This document shows positions 36,509 through 44,353 of a DNA stretch of 64,000 nt, piece by piece (positions within the stretch are counted from its first letter, which is position 1; the number at the start of each line of letters is the position of its first letter). Under the pieces are notes generated by a model that saw nothing but the letters and a program-made list of their open reading frames with translations, ran no database searches and was not told the origin of the DNA. The position numbers and the translations under genes are program-made. Origin of the DNA: Actinomadura harenae (lineage in GTDB: Bacteria; Actinomycetota; Actinomycetes; Streptosporangiales; Streptosporangiaceae); contig NZ_RFFG01000016.1 of assembly GCF_003696215.1 (NCBI RefSeq), forward strand, positions 61,357-125,356, written 5' to 3'.

Positions 36509-37021
36509 ATGCATCGTGAGCGCGATCAGAAGCGCCGGAGGGCTCGACGGCCATCTTCTGTTCGTGCCTGCAAGGAGGTCGTCGACGGTGGCGATGTCCT
36601 CGTTGCGGGCCTGTTCTCCGCCAAACAGAAGGATCACCTTGCGGGCATGGACGCCCTGACAAGCGAGGTAGCTGCGCTGGGAGGCCGAGTCGTCGGGCGC
36701 TTCGTTCAGCGACGCGGGATCTCGGGTGGGAAGAAGGGACGGGCCCCCGGCGGGAAAAGCAACATGGGCCGGCCGTACTCCTCCCGGACGCTCATGAGCA
36801 CGGGGAAGGTCAGCGAGATCGCTGAGGAGCGCGCGGCGGTCGATGCCGTGGCGGTGGTGTTCTTCAATCCTTTGACCGGCAGGCAGCGCAAGGTTCTCAC
36901 TGAACTCCTCGCATGCCCGGTGTTCAGCCGCGCAGATCTCCAACCGCCAGGAGCATCGGCTCCCGCACCCGCCGAGCGCCAAAGCAGGCTATTGGAGCCC
37001 GGCCGGAGCCAAGTAACGTGA
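36509..37021 (+). CDS. Stand-alone HflX N-terminal-domain-like protein
   Basis: Protein of 170 residues. VLVAGLFSAKQKDHLAGMDALTSEVAALGGRVVGRFVQRRG followed by SSRTLMSTGKVSEIAEE and VVFFNPLTGRQRKVLTELLACPVFSRADL matches the N-terminal domain of the ribosome-associated GTPase HflX, including the GSGK-like STGK loop. The GTPase domain is entirely absent: the protein ends 25 residues later in Pro/Ala-rich sequence. It may compete with or modulate full-length HflX, or be a remnant; the frame is intact. The start at 36509 lacks a clear ribosome binding site. Confidence 0.7.
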   Translation: MHRERDQKRRRARRPSSVRACKEVVDGGDVLVAGLFSAKQKDHLAGMDALTSEVAALGGRVVGRFVQRRGISGGKKGRAPGGKSNMGRPYSSRTLMSTGKVSEIAEERAAVDAVAVVFFNPLTGRQRKVLTELLACPVFSRADLQPPGASAPAPAERQSRLLEPGRSQVT

Positions 37022-37285
37022 CCCGACGTGCCGACAACCTTGGCTAAGGACCCATGGCCTGACGTCACACAGACGTCCCCTTCTGCAGGTCGCAGCCGAC
37101 CCGCGCGGCCACTGCCGGGCCTACTCGCTGGACCTGGCGGCGGGCAACACCTTGGGGGCCGCGCCGCGCTACCACGCATGCTCGCGAAGGCCGCGAACGA
37201 GCGAGTTCGAGGAGCGGGCCACGGACGGCTTCACTACCGGACGCGGCGAAGGATGCCGTCCAATGAGGCAGTCGCGGCCCGGTGG

Positions 37286-38152
37286 TCACTGACTGTGGAA
37301 TGCCACCGGATGTCGGTGATCGGCGGAGCAGCCGAAAAAGCCGCCATGGCTGTAGCGGCCGATCTGCAGGCCGGTCGGCTCCCGGGCGGCCCAGTAGGCG
37401 TCAGTGTCGAGGTCGGCGTCCTCCACCGGCCGCCAGCGGGGCGGGCCGCCCTCATGATCGGACTCGCCGCCCCACTCGGAGCTGTCCAGTTGCAGGATCA
37501 GGTGAGCGGGAGCGCCGCACTGCGCGCATTCCGGGGGCTCCCCCATGTCGGTGACGTTGAAGGCCATACCGCCGCCCAGCTTGCAGCCGGACGCGATCGA
37601 CAGTCCGTACTGGTAGGCGGGATACCCGGCATCCCAGTCGTCGATAGCGACCGCGATCTCCTGAGGGAGCTCCTCCGCATACGGGTACTCGGTGACCGGC
37701 TCGGGGTCGAGCACGCAGGGGACCGGCATCAGCAGCTCTTCGACCATGTGCGGCGTCGGCTGATCGGTGACGACCGCAGTGACATCAGCCGCGCGCCGCC
37801 ACCGCACAATGATCGTCTCGTCGGGCCAGTCGCCGTCGTGGTTAGGGCACCAGAGGATCTGCAGTAGGTCAGTGCCCTGCGGGAAGGGGTAGGCAGGGAC
37901 GTCGGACGCGTAGATCTGCGCGATCGCCGCCATCGCGACCGGCGTTCCGGCGGACCGCGCGGGGCCGTGCGGCTGATCGCACAATGGCCAGGGCTCATCG
38001 GCGGGCCACCACAACGGCCCGCCGATACTGCTGTCGCCCGGCTGCGGATTTCCCCGGCGCGGATGCAGCCGGACGGCGGTGCGGGCGTACGCGGCCAGCG
38101 CGGGAATGTCCTCGGTGACGTCCACGATCGGTGGACGCGTCGTATGCGGCAT
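37286..38152 (-). CDS. DUF1963-like protein, intact paralogue
   Basis: Protein of 288 residues. The pattern GGPLWWPADEPWPLC, then LLQILWCPNHDGDW and LILQLDSSEW, ending FFGCSADHRHP, matches DUF1963 (YwqG-like) proteins, whose function is unknown. A Cys pair ECAQC sits near residue 218. GGAAGGAGG lies exactly 9 nt before the ATG at 38152 and abuts another ATG at 38161, which decides the start. A broken homologue is at 60527. Confidence 0.85.
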   Translation of the reverse strand: MPHTTRPPIVDVTEDIPALAAYARTAVRLHPRRGNPQPGDSSIGGPLWWPADEPWPLCDQPHGPARSAGTPVAMAAIAQIYASDVPAYPFPQGTDLLQILWCPNHDGDWPDETIIVRWRRAADVTAVVTDQPTPHMVEELLMPVPCVLDPEPVTEYPYAEELPQEIAVAIDDWDAGYPAYQYGLSIASGCKLGGGMAFNVTDMGEPPECAQCGAPAHLILQLDSSEWGGESDHEGGPPRWRPVEDADLDTDAYWAAREPTGLQIGRYSHGGFFGCSADHRHPVAFHSQ

Positions 38153-38161
38153 ACCGGTCAT

Positions 38162-38755
38162 CCTCCTTCCCACCACCGACAAGACGGCCTCAGGATTTCG
38201 GCCCCGGTAGGCGGTCACTCGGACGCGACGAGTCGGACGGCCCCGCTGGTGTTGCCGCTGAATGCGAAGGACACGTGGCACGTGCCCTTCACCGACGTTG
38301 AAACCCGGCACGGGTTGTCGACACATGTCGCCCGGGGTCATGCGGTCGCCCGCCAAGGGTCGGCAGACAACCGTTTGTCGACACCCGGCCTGGCCCTCGG
38401 CGCGCCCCGAAGAGCACTGCCGGGGCCGCCCCGGGCAGCTCGGGCTGATCCCGACCTCCAGGATCTGCTCCTGGAGGTCGGGCCGTTGCCGGGGCCGACC
38501 CGCCGACCCTGCGTGGTCGGTGCCCGCGTGCAGTCGGCCATCACCGCTTCCACGTTCGCCTCGTCGTGATCGAGGGCGGCGGCGACGGAGAACGGGACGC
38601 CCTCCTGGCCGTTCTCGACCACGAACCCACTGGCCCTCCTCGATACGGCCTGTGGCCCCCGCCCCAGTCAAGTCGGGGGCCACAGGCACCCATGGGCTCA
38701 TCGCACGTTCCCGAGAGCCGAGCCTGGATCAGGCTGCCGAGTGGTCCCCAGTCCC
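38162..38755. other. Gene-less stretch with strong inverted repeats
   Basis: No convincing coding sequence is seen. A 10-bp direct repeat TTGTCGACAC occurs at 38315-38324 and 38375-38384, each with a GTCGAC core. A hairpin with perfect 14-bp arms (CCCGACCTCCAGGA at 38450-38463, complement at 38469-38482, 5-nt loop) has no neighbouring gene end to explain it and may belong to a small RNA. Confidence 0.5.
38649..38686 (-). terminator. Hairpin downstream of small secreted-protein gene
   Basis: Perfect 13-bp arms CCTGTGGCCCCCG/CGGGGGCCACAGG with a 12-nt loop lie 70 bp after the stop codon of the minus-strand gene at 38756. The stem strength and position fit a terminator. Confidence 0.65.
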
Positions 38756-39061
38756 TCAGTAGTAGATGTAGAGATGCCACTTCCACTTGTGGTCGGTACC
38801 GGTCGCATATCCGCACAAGTACCCGCGGTAGCGGGAACTCGAGTTCAGGACCTTCTTGCCAGCAGCCTTGCACTCGCCTTTCGTCCAGTAGCTCTTCCAG
38901 AAGTGCCAGGTTCCGGCCGTCTGCTGAGTGACGCTGCCGGTCGTCGCGGCGGCCGTGCTGTTGGTGGCGGCCTGCGCCGGCGCGATCATGACGCCCAGTG
39001 TGAAGGCGAGGCTGGCCCCAAGAACGGCGGCCTTCCTCATGATCGGTGACTTCGAGTGCAT
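38756..39061 (-). CDS. Small secreted protein, aromatic-rich C-terminus
   Basis: Protein of 101 residues with a Sec signal peptide (SKSPIMRK, core AAVLGASLAFTLGVMIAP, AQA/A cleavage). The mature part is about 70 residues with exactly two Cys (GECKAAG and YLCGY), which could form one disulfide, and a tail HKWKWHLYIYY. No family is recognised; it could be a surface-active or inhibitor peptide. The start is the ATG at 39061 with GGGG 6 nt upstream; an ATG at 39073 is possible. Confidence 0.75.
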   Translation of the reverse strand: MHSKSPIMRKAAVLGASLAFTLGVMIAPAQAATNSTAAATTGSVTQQTAGTWHFWKSYWTKGECKAAGKKVLNSSSRYRGYLCGYATGTDHKWKWHLYIYY

Positions 39062-39410
39062 CTCATCCCCCATCCACTCGATCCGGGTCCCCTGACCCGG
39101 CAGATGGGGAGAGCGTGGACGACTGCCGACACGACCGAAAGACTCTTTCGGCACGGTGAAAACACTTGACACCAAACGGCGTCGGCCGAGCGCTCGGCGA
39201 GCGCCGATCGTCCCTGGCCTGGTGGTCGTCCATGCTCCGGTTGTCGGCAAGCCAGTGTTGGTGCTGCCGGGTGTGGGCTACGTGGCCTCCTGCGCGGCGT
39301 CGATGTCGTCCTCGGCGGGATCGGTGTCGAAGGTATTGGGGTGCAGTTTCGGTATGTCGGTGGCGTGCGTGCTGAATCGGGTGATGTGCCCCTGGGCCGG
39401 TTTTTTTTGG
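39062..39410. other. Gene-less stretch upstream of small secreted protein
   Basis: About 350 bases with no supported gene. They should hold the promoter of the secreted-protein gene. An eight-base T run at about 39399-39406 follows a short GGGCC-type stem on the plus strand, but no plus-strand gene precedes it. Confidence 0.4.
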
Positions 39411-39827
39411 TCAGGTGAGGAGGTCGGTGGCCTGGGTGATCTGTTCGCGGGGGAGGTGGATGGAGGCGTAGCCGCAGAGGCGCCCGCCCTGGATGGGGAC
39501 CTGGGCGAGCCATTCGCCGCGGCGCTGCCGGGCCAGTGGTTCCCAGGTCGTCATGAGGCGGGGCCCCTGGTCGGCGGGGACTTTGAGCCAGGCCATGCCC
39601 AGGTAGTAGGCGCCGTTGCGTTCCCATAGGTGTTCGGGGATGACGGTGCCGCCGGTGAGGATGGACTCTCCGATGTCCTGGCAGCTCATGATCGTGGTGT
39701 GGCCTGCGGCCCAGACGGCCTCGATGAGCGGGACCATCTCCACGTCGACCTCGATCGGTCCGTCGTCGGGGTCGGTGAGGGTCTTGGTGGGGTGCTGCTG
39801 GGACCAGCCGACGTCTCTGAGGCTCAC
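39411..39827 (-). CDS. Conserved hypothetical protein
   Basis: Protein of 138 residues: acidic N-terminal half (DPDDGPIEVDVEMVPLIEAVW), then AAGHTTIMSCQDIGE, which recurs in small actinomycete and phage-associated hypothetical proteins, and a C-terminal GGRLCGYASIHLPREQI. No function can be assigned. It precedes nothing obvious on its strand; the barstar-like gene is 75 bp upstream in transcriptional order. Confidence 0.65.
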   Translation of the reverse strand: MSLRDVGWSQQHPTKTLTDPDDGPIEVDVEMVPLIEAVWAAGHTTIMSCQDIGESILTGGTVIPEHLWERNGAYYLGMAWLKVPADQGPRLMTTWEPLARQRRGEWLAQVPIQGGRLCGYASIHLPREQITQATDLLT

Positions 39828-39902
39828 CGTTCACACGGTAGCCACCGCGATGCGCTACATCCGACCCGGCGCAATCACTGAACAGCAGAGATCCACTCGC
39901 AT

Positions 39903-40592
39903 TTAGCGGAGGTCGACAGTGATCCCAGCATCGGTGAGGTCGGCGAGAATGTCCTCCAAGGTGACGCGGGGGCCCCAGCCGCGGATGTCGTAAGACGGGC
40001 GGTCGTAGCCCGGGATCAGGTGGTGGCGTGCCACGTTGGAGTGGTGCCAGCGCCGCCGGAACGGAGGGGCGGCGCCCCACTCGCCGCGCAGGCACTCGAG
40101 GAGGGCTTGGTGATGCCAGCCGAAGTAGCCGCCGGGTTCGTTGATGGCCTCGCCGAGGGCGCAGTAGAAGCCTTCGACGTCGGTGATGTGGCAGCCGTCG
40201 AGCTCGTAGGTGCGTCCGGGAGGACGTTCCGGCTGGGCGTAGGGATGGTAGATCACGGCAGCCCGGCACCATTCATCGCGCATGGCTCGGGCGTAGCCGG
40301 ACCACAGATTCGGACTGGTGGGACGGCCGACATGCCACAGGTTCCAGATCTCCCGGGCCCCCTCGGGCAGGGGTTCATGGATACCGTGATCGAGGTCGAT
40401 GTCGACCAGTCCGGAACCCAGCCGGCTGGGGCGCGTCACGGTCCCGGTTGCCGACACGATGAAGCTGGTAGGTACCGCGCTCCCGCTGCGGTCGACGGCA
40501 TGGACCATCGCCTTGAGGTAGCGGCGCCCGGCCGACTTCCGCTCCAGCAGGTCCTGCAGCGCAGCTGTAGGACGGCGGCCGACGAGCGTCAT
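39903..40592 (-). CDS. Barstar-domain protein with N-terminal extension
   Basis: Protein of 229 residues. The C-terminal half fits the barstar (barnase inhibitor) family: YELDGCHITDVEGFYCALGEAI, GGYFGWHHQALLECLRGEW with the Y(F)GxN/H-LDALxDCL-type helix, and LEDILADLTDAGITVDL at the end. Barstars neutralise secreted ribonucleases or related toxins. The first 110 residues (VSATGTVTRPSRLGSGLVDIDLDH, IWNLWHVGRP) are unassigned. No ribonuclease gene is adjacent. The ATG at 40592 is a guess, as no strong ribosome binding site is seen. Confidence 0.75.
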   Translation of the reverse strand: MTLVGRRPTAALQDLLERKSAGRRYLKAMVHAVDRSGSAVPTSFIVSATGTVTRPSRLGSGLVDIDLDHGIHEPLPEGAREIWNLWHVGRPTSPNLWSGYARAMRDEWCRAAVIYHPYAQPERPPGRTYELDGCHITDVEGFYCALGEAINEPGGYFGWHHQALLECLRGEWGAAPPFRRRWHHSNVARHHLIPGYDRPSYDIRGWGPRVTLEDILADLTDAGITVDLR

Positions 40593-40825
40593 CGGCCGGT
40601 CAGGCGGGCGGGGCCGCTCCCGGAAAACCCCGGTGGTGCTGCGGCAACGGCCCAACGCCCCTCCGTCGACGCCGGACAGCAGGAACGCCTGCGCGGCTTT
40701 GATGGTGAGCGGCCGGTCGAATCGCCACAGGCGGCGGCGTTCGAAACCGAGCGCTCACCTGCCCGGCCTCGAGTCGGCCGTCCTATCTACCCTGAGGAAC
40801 TGTTCGCTTTCCACGACGGCACACC

Positions 40826-41995
40826 ATGACCGAGTCGGCCACCCAATCCACGCGGCGCCTCCACTCCCTGACCGGCCTGCGTGCGGTCGCAGCGGGCTTC
40901 GTACTCTTCGCCCACGCTTTCTTCATCCCCCTCCATTATACAAATGGCGCCGCCCAAAAAGCCGCCGGCGCACTTCTTCCTCTAGCCACTGCAGCCGTCA
41001 GTCTCTTCTTCATACTCTCCGGAACCGTTCTCACCTGGTCGTCCCGCGAGTCGGATACCAGAGCCCAGTTCTGGCGGCGCCGGATGGTCCGGATATACTC
41101 GAACCACTCCATGGCGTGGATACTGGCCGTGTTCCTCATCGCCACTTGTGGGAGCCACGCAACTTTCATCGTCGCCGACCATGCAAGCTTTGACATCACC
41201 AGCAAAGTGGCAGATCTCCTCTTGCTGCAGTCCTGGATCCCAGTGCGCGACCACGTCCCGTTCGTCGCCAACCCACCCACATGGTCCCTGGCATGCGAAG
41301 TATTCTTCTATGCTCTCTTTCCGTTCCTTCTCCCGGGCATCCGCAGAATCCCGTCTCGCTATCTCGCGCCTGCCAGCGCATTTGCCGTGGCAATCTGCCT
41401 ATCAGTTCCATGCGTGGCTCTCATGATCGACGGTCCCGGTAGCACGCCCGACGCTCCTCTTCCCCTCGGCCAAATCTGGTTCGCATACACACTGCCTCTC
41501 GCGAGGCTTCCAGAGTTCATTCTCGGCACGCTGGGCGCACGCATGCTCCAGGAGGGCATCTGGCCACAAGTACCCCTGCGATACGGCATCGGCCTCCTCC
41601 TGGCCGCGATGGCGATGCTCGCATTCCTTCCTCCCATTTTCGCATTCGGACCCTACTTTGCGCTTCCGATGTTGCTGATCGTGGCGGGGACCGCAAGCCG
41701 CGAACTCCATGGAGCCCCTTCCTTCCTGCATCATCCCGTTATGCGCTACCTGGGCGACCGCTCTTATGCGCTGTACATCATCCACTATGTTGTGATTATG
41801 TATCTGTTCCGGTTCGTATTCGGATGGGACGCAGCGTTCAACATCCTGGGTGCGACCGCGTGCTCGCTATTCCTCATCATCCCCTCCTCCCTTGCAGCGG
41901 CCTGGCTGCTGCACAGATACGTCGAGAGGCTGGCCATGGCCCGCCTATCGGGCCGTCCAACGGCCACGAGTTCGGCAGAGACCACGTCACAGTGA
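40826..41995 (+). CDS. Acyltransferase 3 (OafA-like) membrane protein
   Basis: Protein of 389 residues with about ten hydrophobic segments. LHSLTGLRAVAAGFVLFAHAFF carries the R/H of the acyltransferase-3 active site, FFILSGTVLTW and FWRRRMVRIYSNH follow, and GDRSYALYIIHYVVIMYL is the typical late motif. It would acylate an extracytoplasmic glycan, lipid or small molecule. Base composition is visibly lower in GC than its neighbours (35 of 60 bases in 40921-40980) and uses A/T-ending codons freely, pointing to recent transfer. Confidence 0.9.
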   Translation: MTESATQSTRRLHSLTGLRAVAAGFVLFAHAFFIPLHYTNGAAQKAAGALLPLATAAVSLFFILSGTVLTWSSRESDTRAQFWRRRMVRIYSNHSMAWILAVFLIATCGSHATFIVADHASFDITSKVADLLLLQSWIPVRDHVPFVANPPTWSLACEVFFYALFPFLLPGIRRIPSRYLAPASAFAVAICLSVPCVALMIDGPGSTPDAPLPLGQIWFAYTLPLARLPEFILGTLGARMLQEGIWPQVPLRYGIGLLLAAMAMLAFLPPIFAFGPYFALPMLLIVAGTASRELHGAPSFLHHPVMRYLGDRSYALYIIHYVVIMYLFRFVFGWDAAFNILGATACSLFLIIPSSLAAAWLLHRYVERLAMARLSGRPTATSSAETTSQ

Positions 41996-42176
41996 CCAGC
42001 TTCTCCGGGGCGCTCCAGACGGTACTCAGAACACCTGAGTCCAGGCAGCTGGAACCTTACGGAGATGCTCGATGGAAAAGGGATTCGGGAGCTCTGTCAG
42101 AGCCCGGCTCCCCGGGCTGCAGCCACGAACAGCCCTACTCCTCTGGTGGCACCGACCTGGGCCTTGGGATTCGTTG

Positions 42177-42665
42177 TCAGGCGAGCTTGGGCCGGGCGCG
42201 CCACTCGTCCCAGGTCACGTCGTGGCCGATGACGCACGGACGCTCGAACGACCAGGCCCCGGCGATCCAGGCCGGGACGAAGCCCGCCATCGTCTTCTCC
42301 AGCTCGGTGCCGACGCGGCCGTCGACCACCCACCAGGAGATCTCGGCGTCAGCCCCCTGGCGGACCGGCGGGTCGATGTAGACGCAGCCGAGCAGCGCGG
42401 TCCCGGCATCGTCCAACAGCGCGTAGTTGAAGGACTCGTGCGCCTCGATCTCCCGCGCGTGCCGCTCCAGGTCCGCCAGGTTGTACTCATAGGTCATGTC
42501 GGTCCGCGGCCAGCCGCCGTAGAACGACGCGAGTCGCTCCCGCGAGCCCATCACCGCCGGGTAGTCCAGCGGCGCGTCCGAGCCGCTGATCGGGCGCAGG
42601 TGGTAGCCGCCGCCCGGGAGCGCGACGCGAGTGGGATGGACGAAATCAGCGGGCAGCCACGTCAT
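42177..42665 (-). CDS. GNAT-family N-acetyltransferase
   Basis: Protein of 162 residues: LPGGGYHLRPISGSDAPLDYPAVMGS at the start, ESFNYALLDDAGTALLGCVYIDP (strand 4) and EISWWVVDGRVGTELEKTM (strand 4/helix 3). The acetyl-CoA loop is degenerate, so a GNAT-fold protein of altered activity is possible. GGAGAAGAGA precedes the ATG at 42665; a longer in-frame version has a low-complexity leader. Confidence 0.8.
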   Translation of the reverse strand: MTWLPADFVHPTRVALPGGGYHLRPISGSDAPLDYPAVMGSRERLASFYGGWPRTDMTYEYNLADLERHAREIEAHESFNYALLDDAGTALLGCVYIDPPVRQGADAEISWWVVDGRVGTELEKTMAGFVPAWIAGAWSFERPCVIGHDVTWDEWRARPKLA

Positions 42666-42958
42666 CACGATCTCTTCTCCGCGAAGCAAGTGATCACGAT
42701 TGTGCCGCACCCGGGTGGTACCCGATGCAAGGGCTTCACCCCCACCCGTCGCCACGGTCCAGGCGTCCCACTCCCGAAGCTGACCCGACCTGAGTAGGCC
42801 CGCCAGTCACCTGGAGCTGGTGGGTTCGGTTCAGGCGCGCTGTTCCGGTGAGCGCCCGCGAACGGATCTTGGAGCCTTGGGTTGGGACGTGACTCGCTGA
42901 GCGTCGTGTCTTCTGCCTCGGTGTTCGTCGTGCCCGTTGGCCCTGCTGCCCAGTTCCG

Positions 42959-43300
42959 TCAGGCCGCCAGGGCGTGATCGAGTCGAGTGAGGTGGCTGGT
43001 CCGGGTGTGGTCGAGGGGTGGGGTGTTCCGCCGGTTGTCCAGGCGGATCGGGTTGATCGCGCTGGCGGTGCAGACGTGCTGCAGGGTGACGGCGAGCAGG
43101 CCGCCGGTAGCGGGCGCGCCGGATGCCGCAAGTTGCGACGGCTTGGTGGAGGGTACTTCCGGCGTTGGCGCGGATGGTGTGCTTGTCCTTCCACGTCTGG
43201 GTGGTCTGCTCGGTTCGGGCGCGGGCCAGGGGCTGGTGCAGTTCTTGGGGAGCCGGCAGTCGGTGTCGGCCATGAAATCGAGTTGCGGCCTGCCGGGATG
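42959..43300 (-). pseudogene. IS1182-type transposase C-terminal relic (frameshifted)
   Basis: Two minus-strand frames together spell the C-terminus of an IS1182-family DDE transposase: TWKDKHTIRANAGSTLHQAVATCGIRRARY in one frame, then LQHVCTASAINPIRLDNRR and TRTSHLTRLDHALAA in another. A frameshift near 43100 breaks it, and the catalytic part is missing. Terminal repeats were not found. Confidence 0.7.
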
Positions 43301-43320
43301 GGCCTGCCAGACTCGGCCGC

Positions 43321-43725
43321 ATGGCAGAGAAGATCACTCGTATCAATCCCGAAGGGCTTCACAAGACTCCCGGTTATCACCACATCACCGTCGTGGAGGC
43401 GGGCCGTACCGCGCATCTTGCGGGTCAGTGTCCGATCGGCCCGGACGGCGCCGTGGTGGGTGCCGGGGACCTCGACGCGCAGATCGACCAGGTGGTGGCC
43501 AATTCGATGGCGGCCCTGCGGGCCGTGGGGGCGGGGCCGGAGGACGTCATACGGTCGGTGATCTACGTGCTGTCCGACGAGCAGAAGGTTCTGGGACAGG
43601 CGTGGGCCAGGCTGGTCGATTCGGCCCTGGGAGCTGCGTTCACCACCGCCAGTACCCTGCTGGGAGTCGCCCAGCTGGGTTTTTCCGACCAGCTCATCGA
43701 GGTCGACCTCACCGCTGCCCTTTAA
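43321..43725 (+). CDS. RidA-family (YjgF/YER057c) protein
   Basis: Protein of 134 residues with Rid features: AHLAGQCPIGPDGAVVGAGDLDAQIDQVVANSMAALRAVGAGPEDV and the late AFTTASTLLGVAQLGFSDQLIEVDLTA. The position of the Arg that defines deaminase activity of true RidA (R105 region) is occupied by GVAQL-type sequence, so this may be a non-deaminase Rid subgroup. It stands directly next to the IS1182 relic. Confidence 0.87.
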   Translation: MAEKITRINPEGLHKTPGYHHITVVEAGRTAHLAGQCPIGPDGAVVGAGDLDAQIDQVVANSMAALRAVGAGPEDVIRSVIYVLSDEQKVLGQAWARLVDSALGAAFTTASTLLGVAQLGFSDQLIEVDLTAAL

Positions 43726-44353
43726 GCAGAGCACCACGAACCGCAAACGCCCGCCGCGGCCCCGGCCGACACCGCTCACCGGCGCCGCGGCGGCCCTTCT
43801 GCTTCCCGAACAGCCCACCCCCGGCCAAACGGACACGACAAGTACCGAGGCAGAGAAAACGACGGACAGTCACATCTTGGGCCACGAGGCGGTTGTCCGC
43901 GGGCCTCCGAGAAGAGCGCGGGGAAGGCGGTCAGCGGGTCGCCGGGGAGCTCCAGTGCGGGGGCGGAACCGTCGTCAGAAGTTCAGTCACTCAACAACAG
44001 CGCCCCGTGGTTGTTGACCCGAGGGATGCGAGGGGTTGTTGAACGAGTTTTCGAACGGTGCGTCGGCGCTCCCCTGACGATCACCGGTGATCGTCAGGAA
44101 CGTCGATAGTTGAAGCCAGGTGACGGCTGGGGCAGCAGGGCTCAGCGCTTCAGGCGGCCCACTCTGGGGCGTAGGAGCAGCCCCACCCACCGGCCGCTCG
44201 AGGTCTGTTGCGCCTCGAGGTAGGTCGGCGCGATCTCGGGGTTGCGGTGGTGACCAGCGTGCCGCGCCGCCCCGCCCTTCCTTCCGTCGGACAAAGCCGA
44301 GAGCCAGGAACAAAGTGGTGGTACCTGGGGCATCACGCTGCTTGAATGCCGAC
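43726..44353. other. Gene-less stretch with palindromes
   Basis: No supported gene. TCAACAAC at 43991-43998 is repeated inverted as GTTGTTGA at 44010-44017, a further GGGTTGTTGAACGAG copy follows at about 44033, and a 26-bp perfect palindrome lies at 44073-44098. The clustering suggests an old element end or a regulatory region. Confidence 0.5.
44073..44098. repeat. Perfect 26-bp palindrome
   Basis: The arm CCTGACGATCACC is followed immediately by its exact complement, with no spacer. It lies about 255 bp before the GNAT-DUF2716 gene and away from any gene end. It could be an operator for a dimeric protein, a recombination site or an element terminus. Confidence 0.6.

Noticed and set aside
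43021..44042. Plus-strand frames across the IS1182 relic and RidA gene
   Set aside because: Recognisable codons are on the minus strand (transposase) and in the RidA frame; these frames have no protein-like features.
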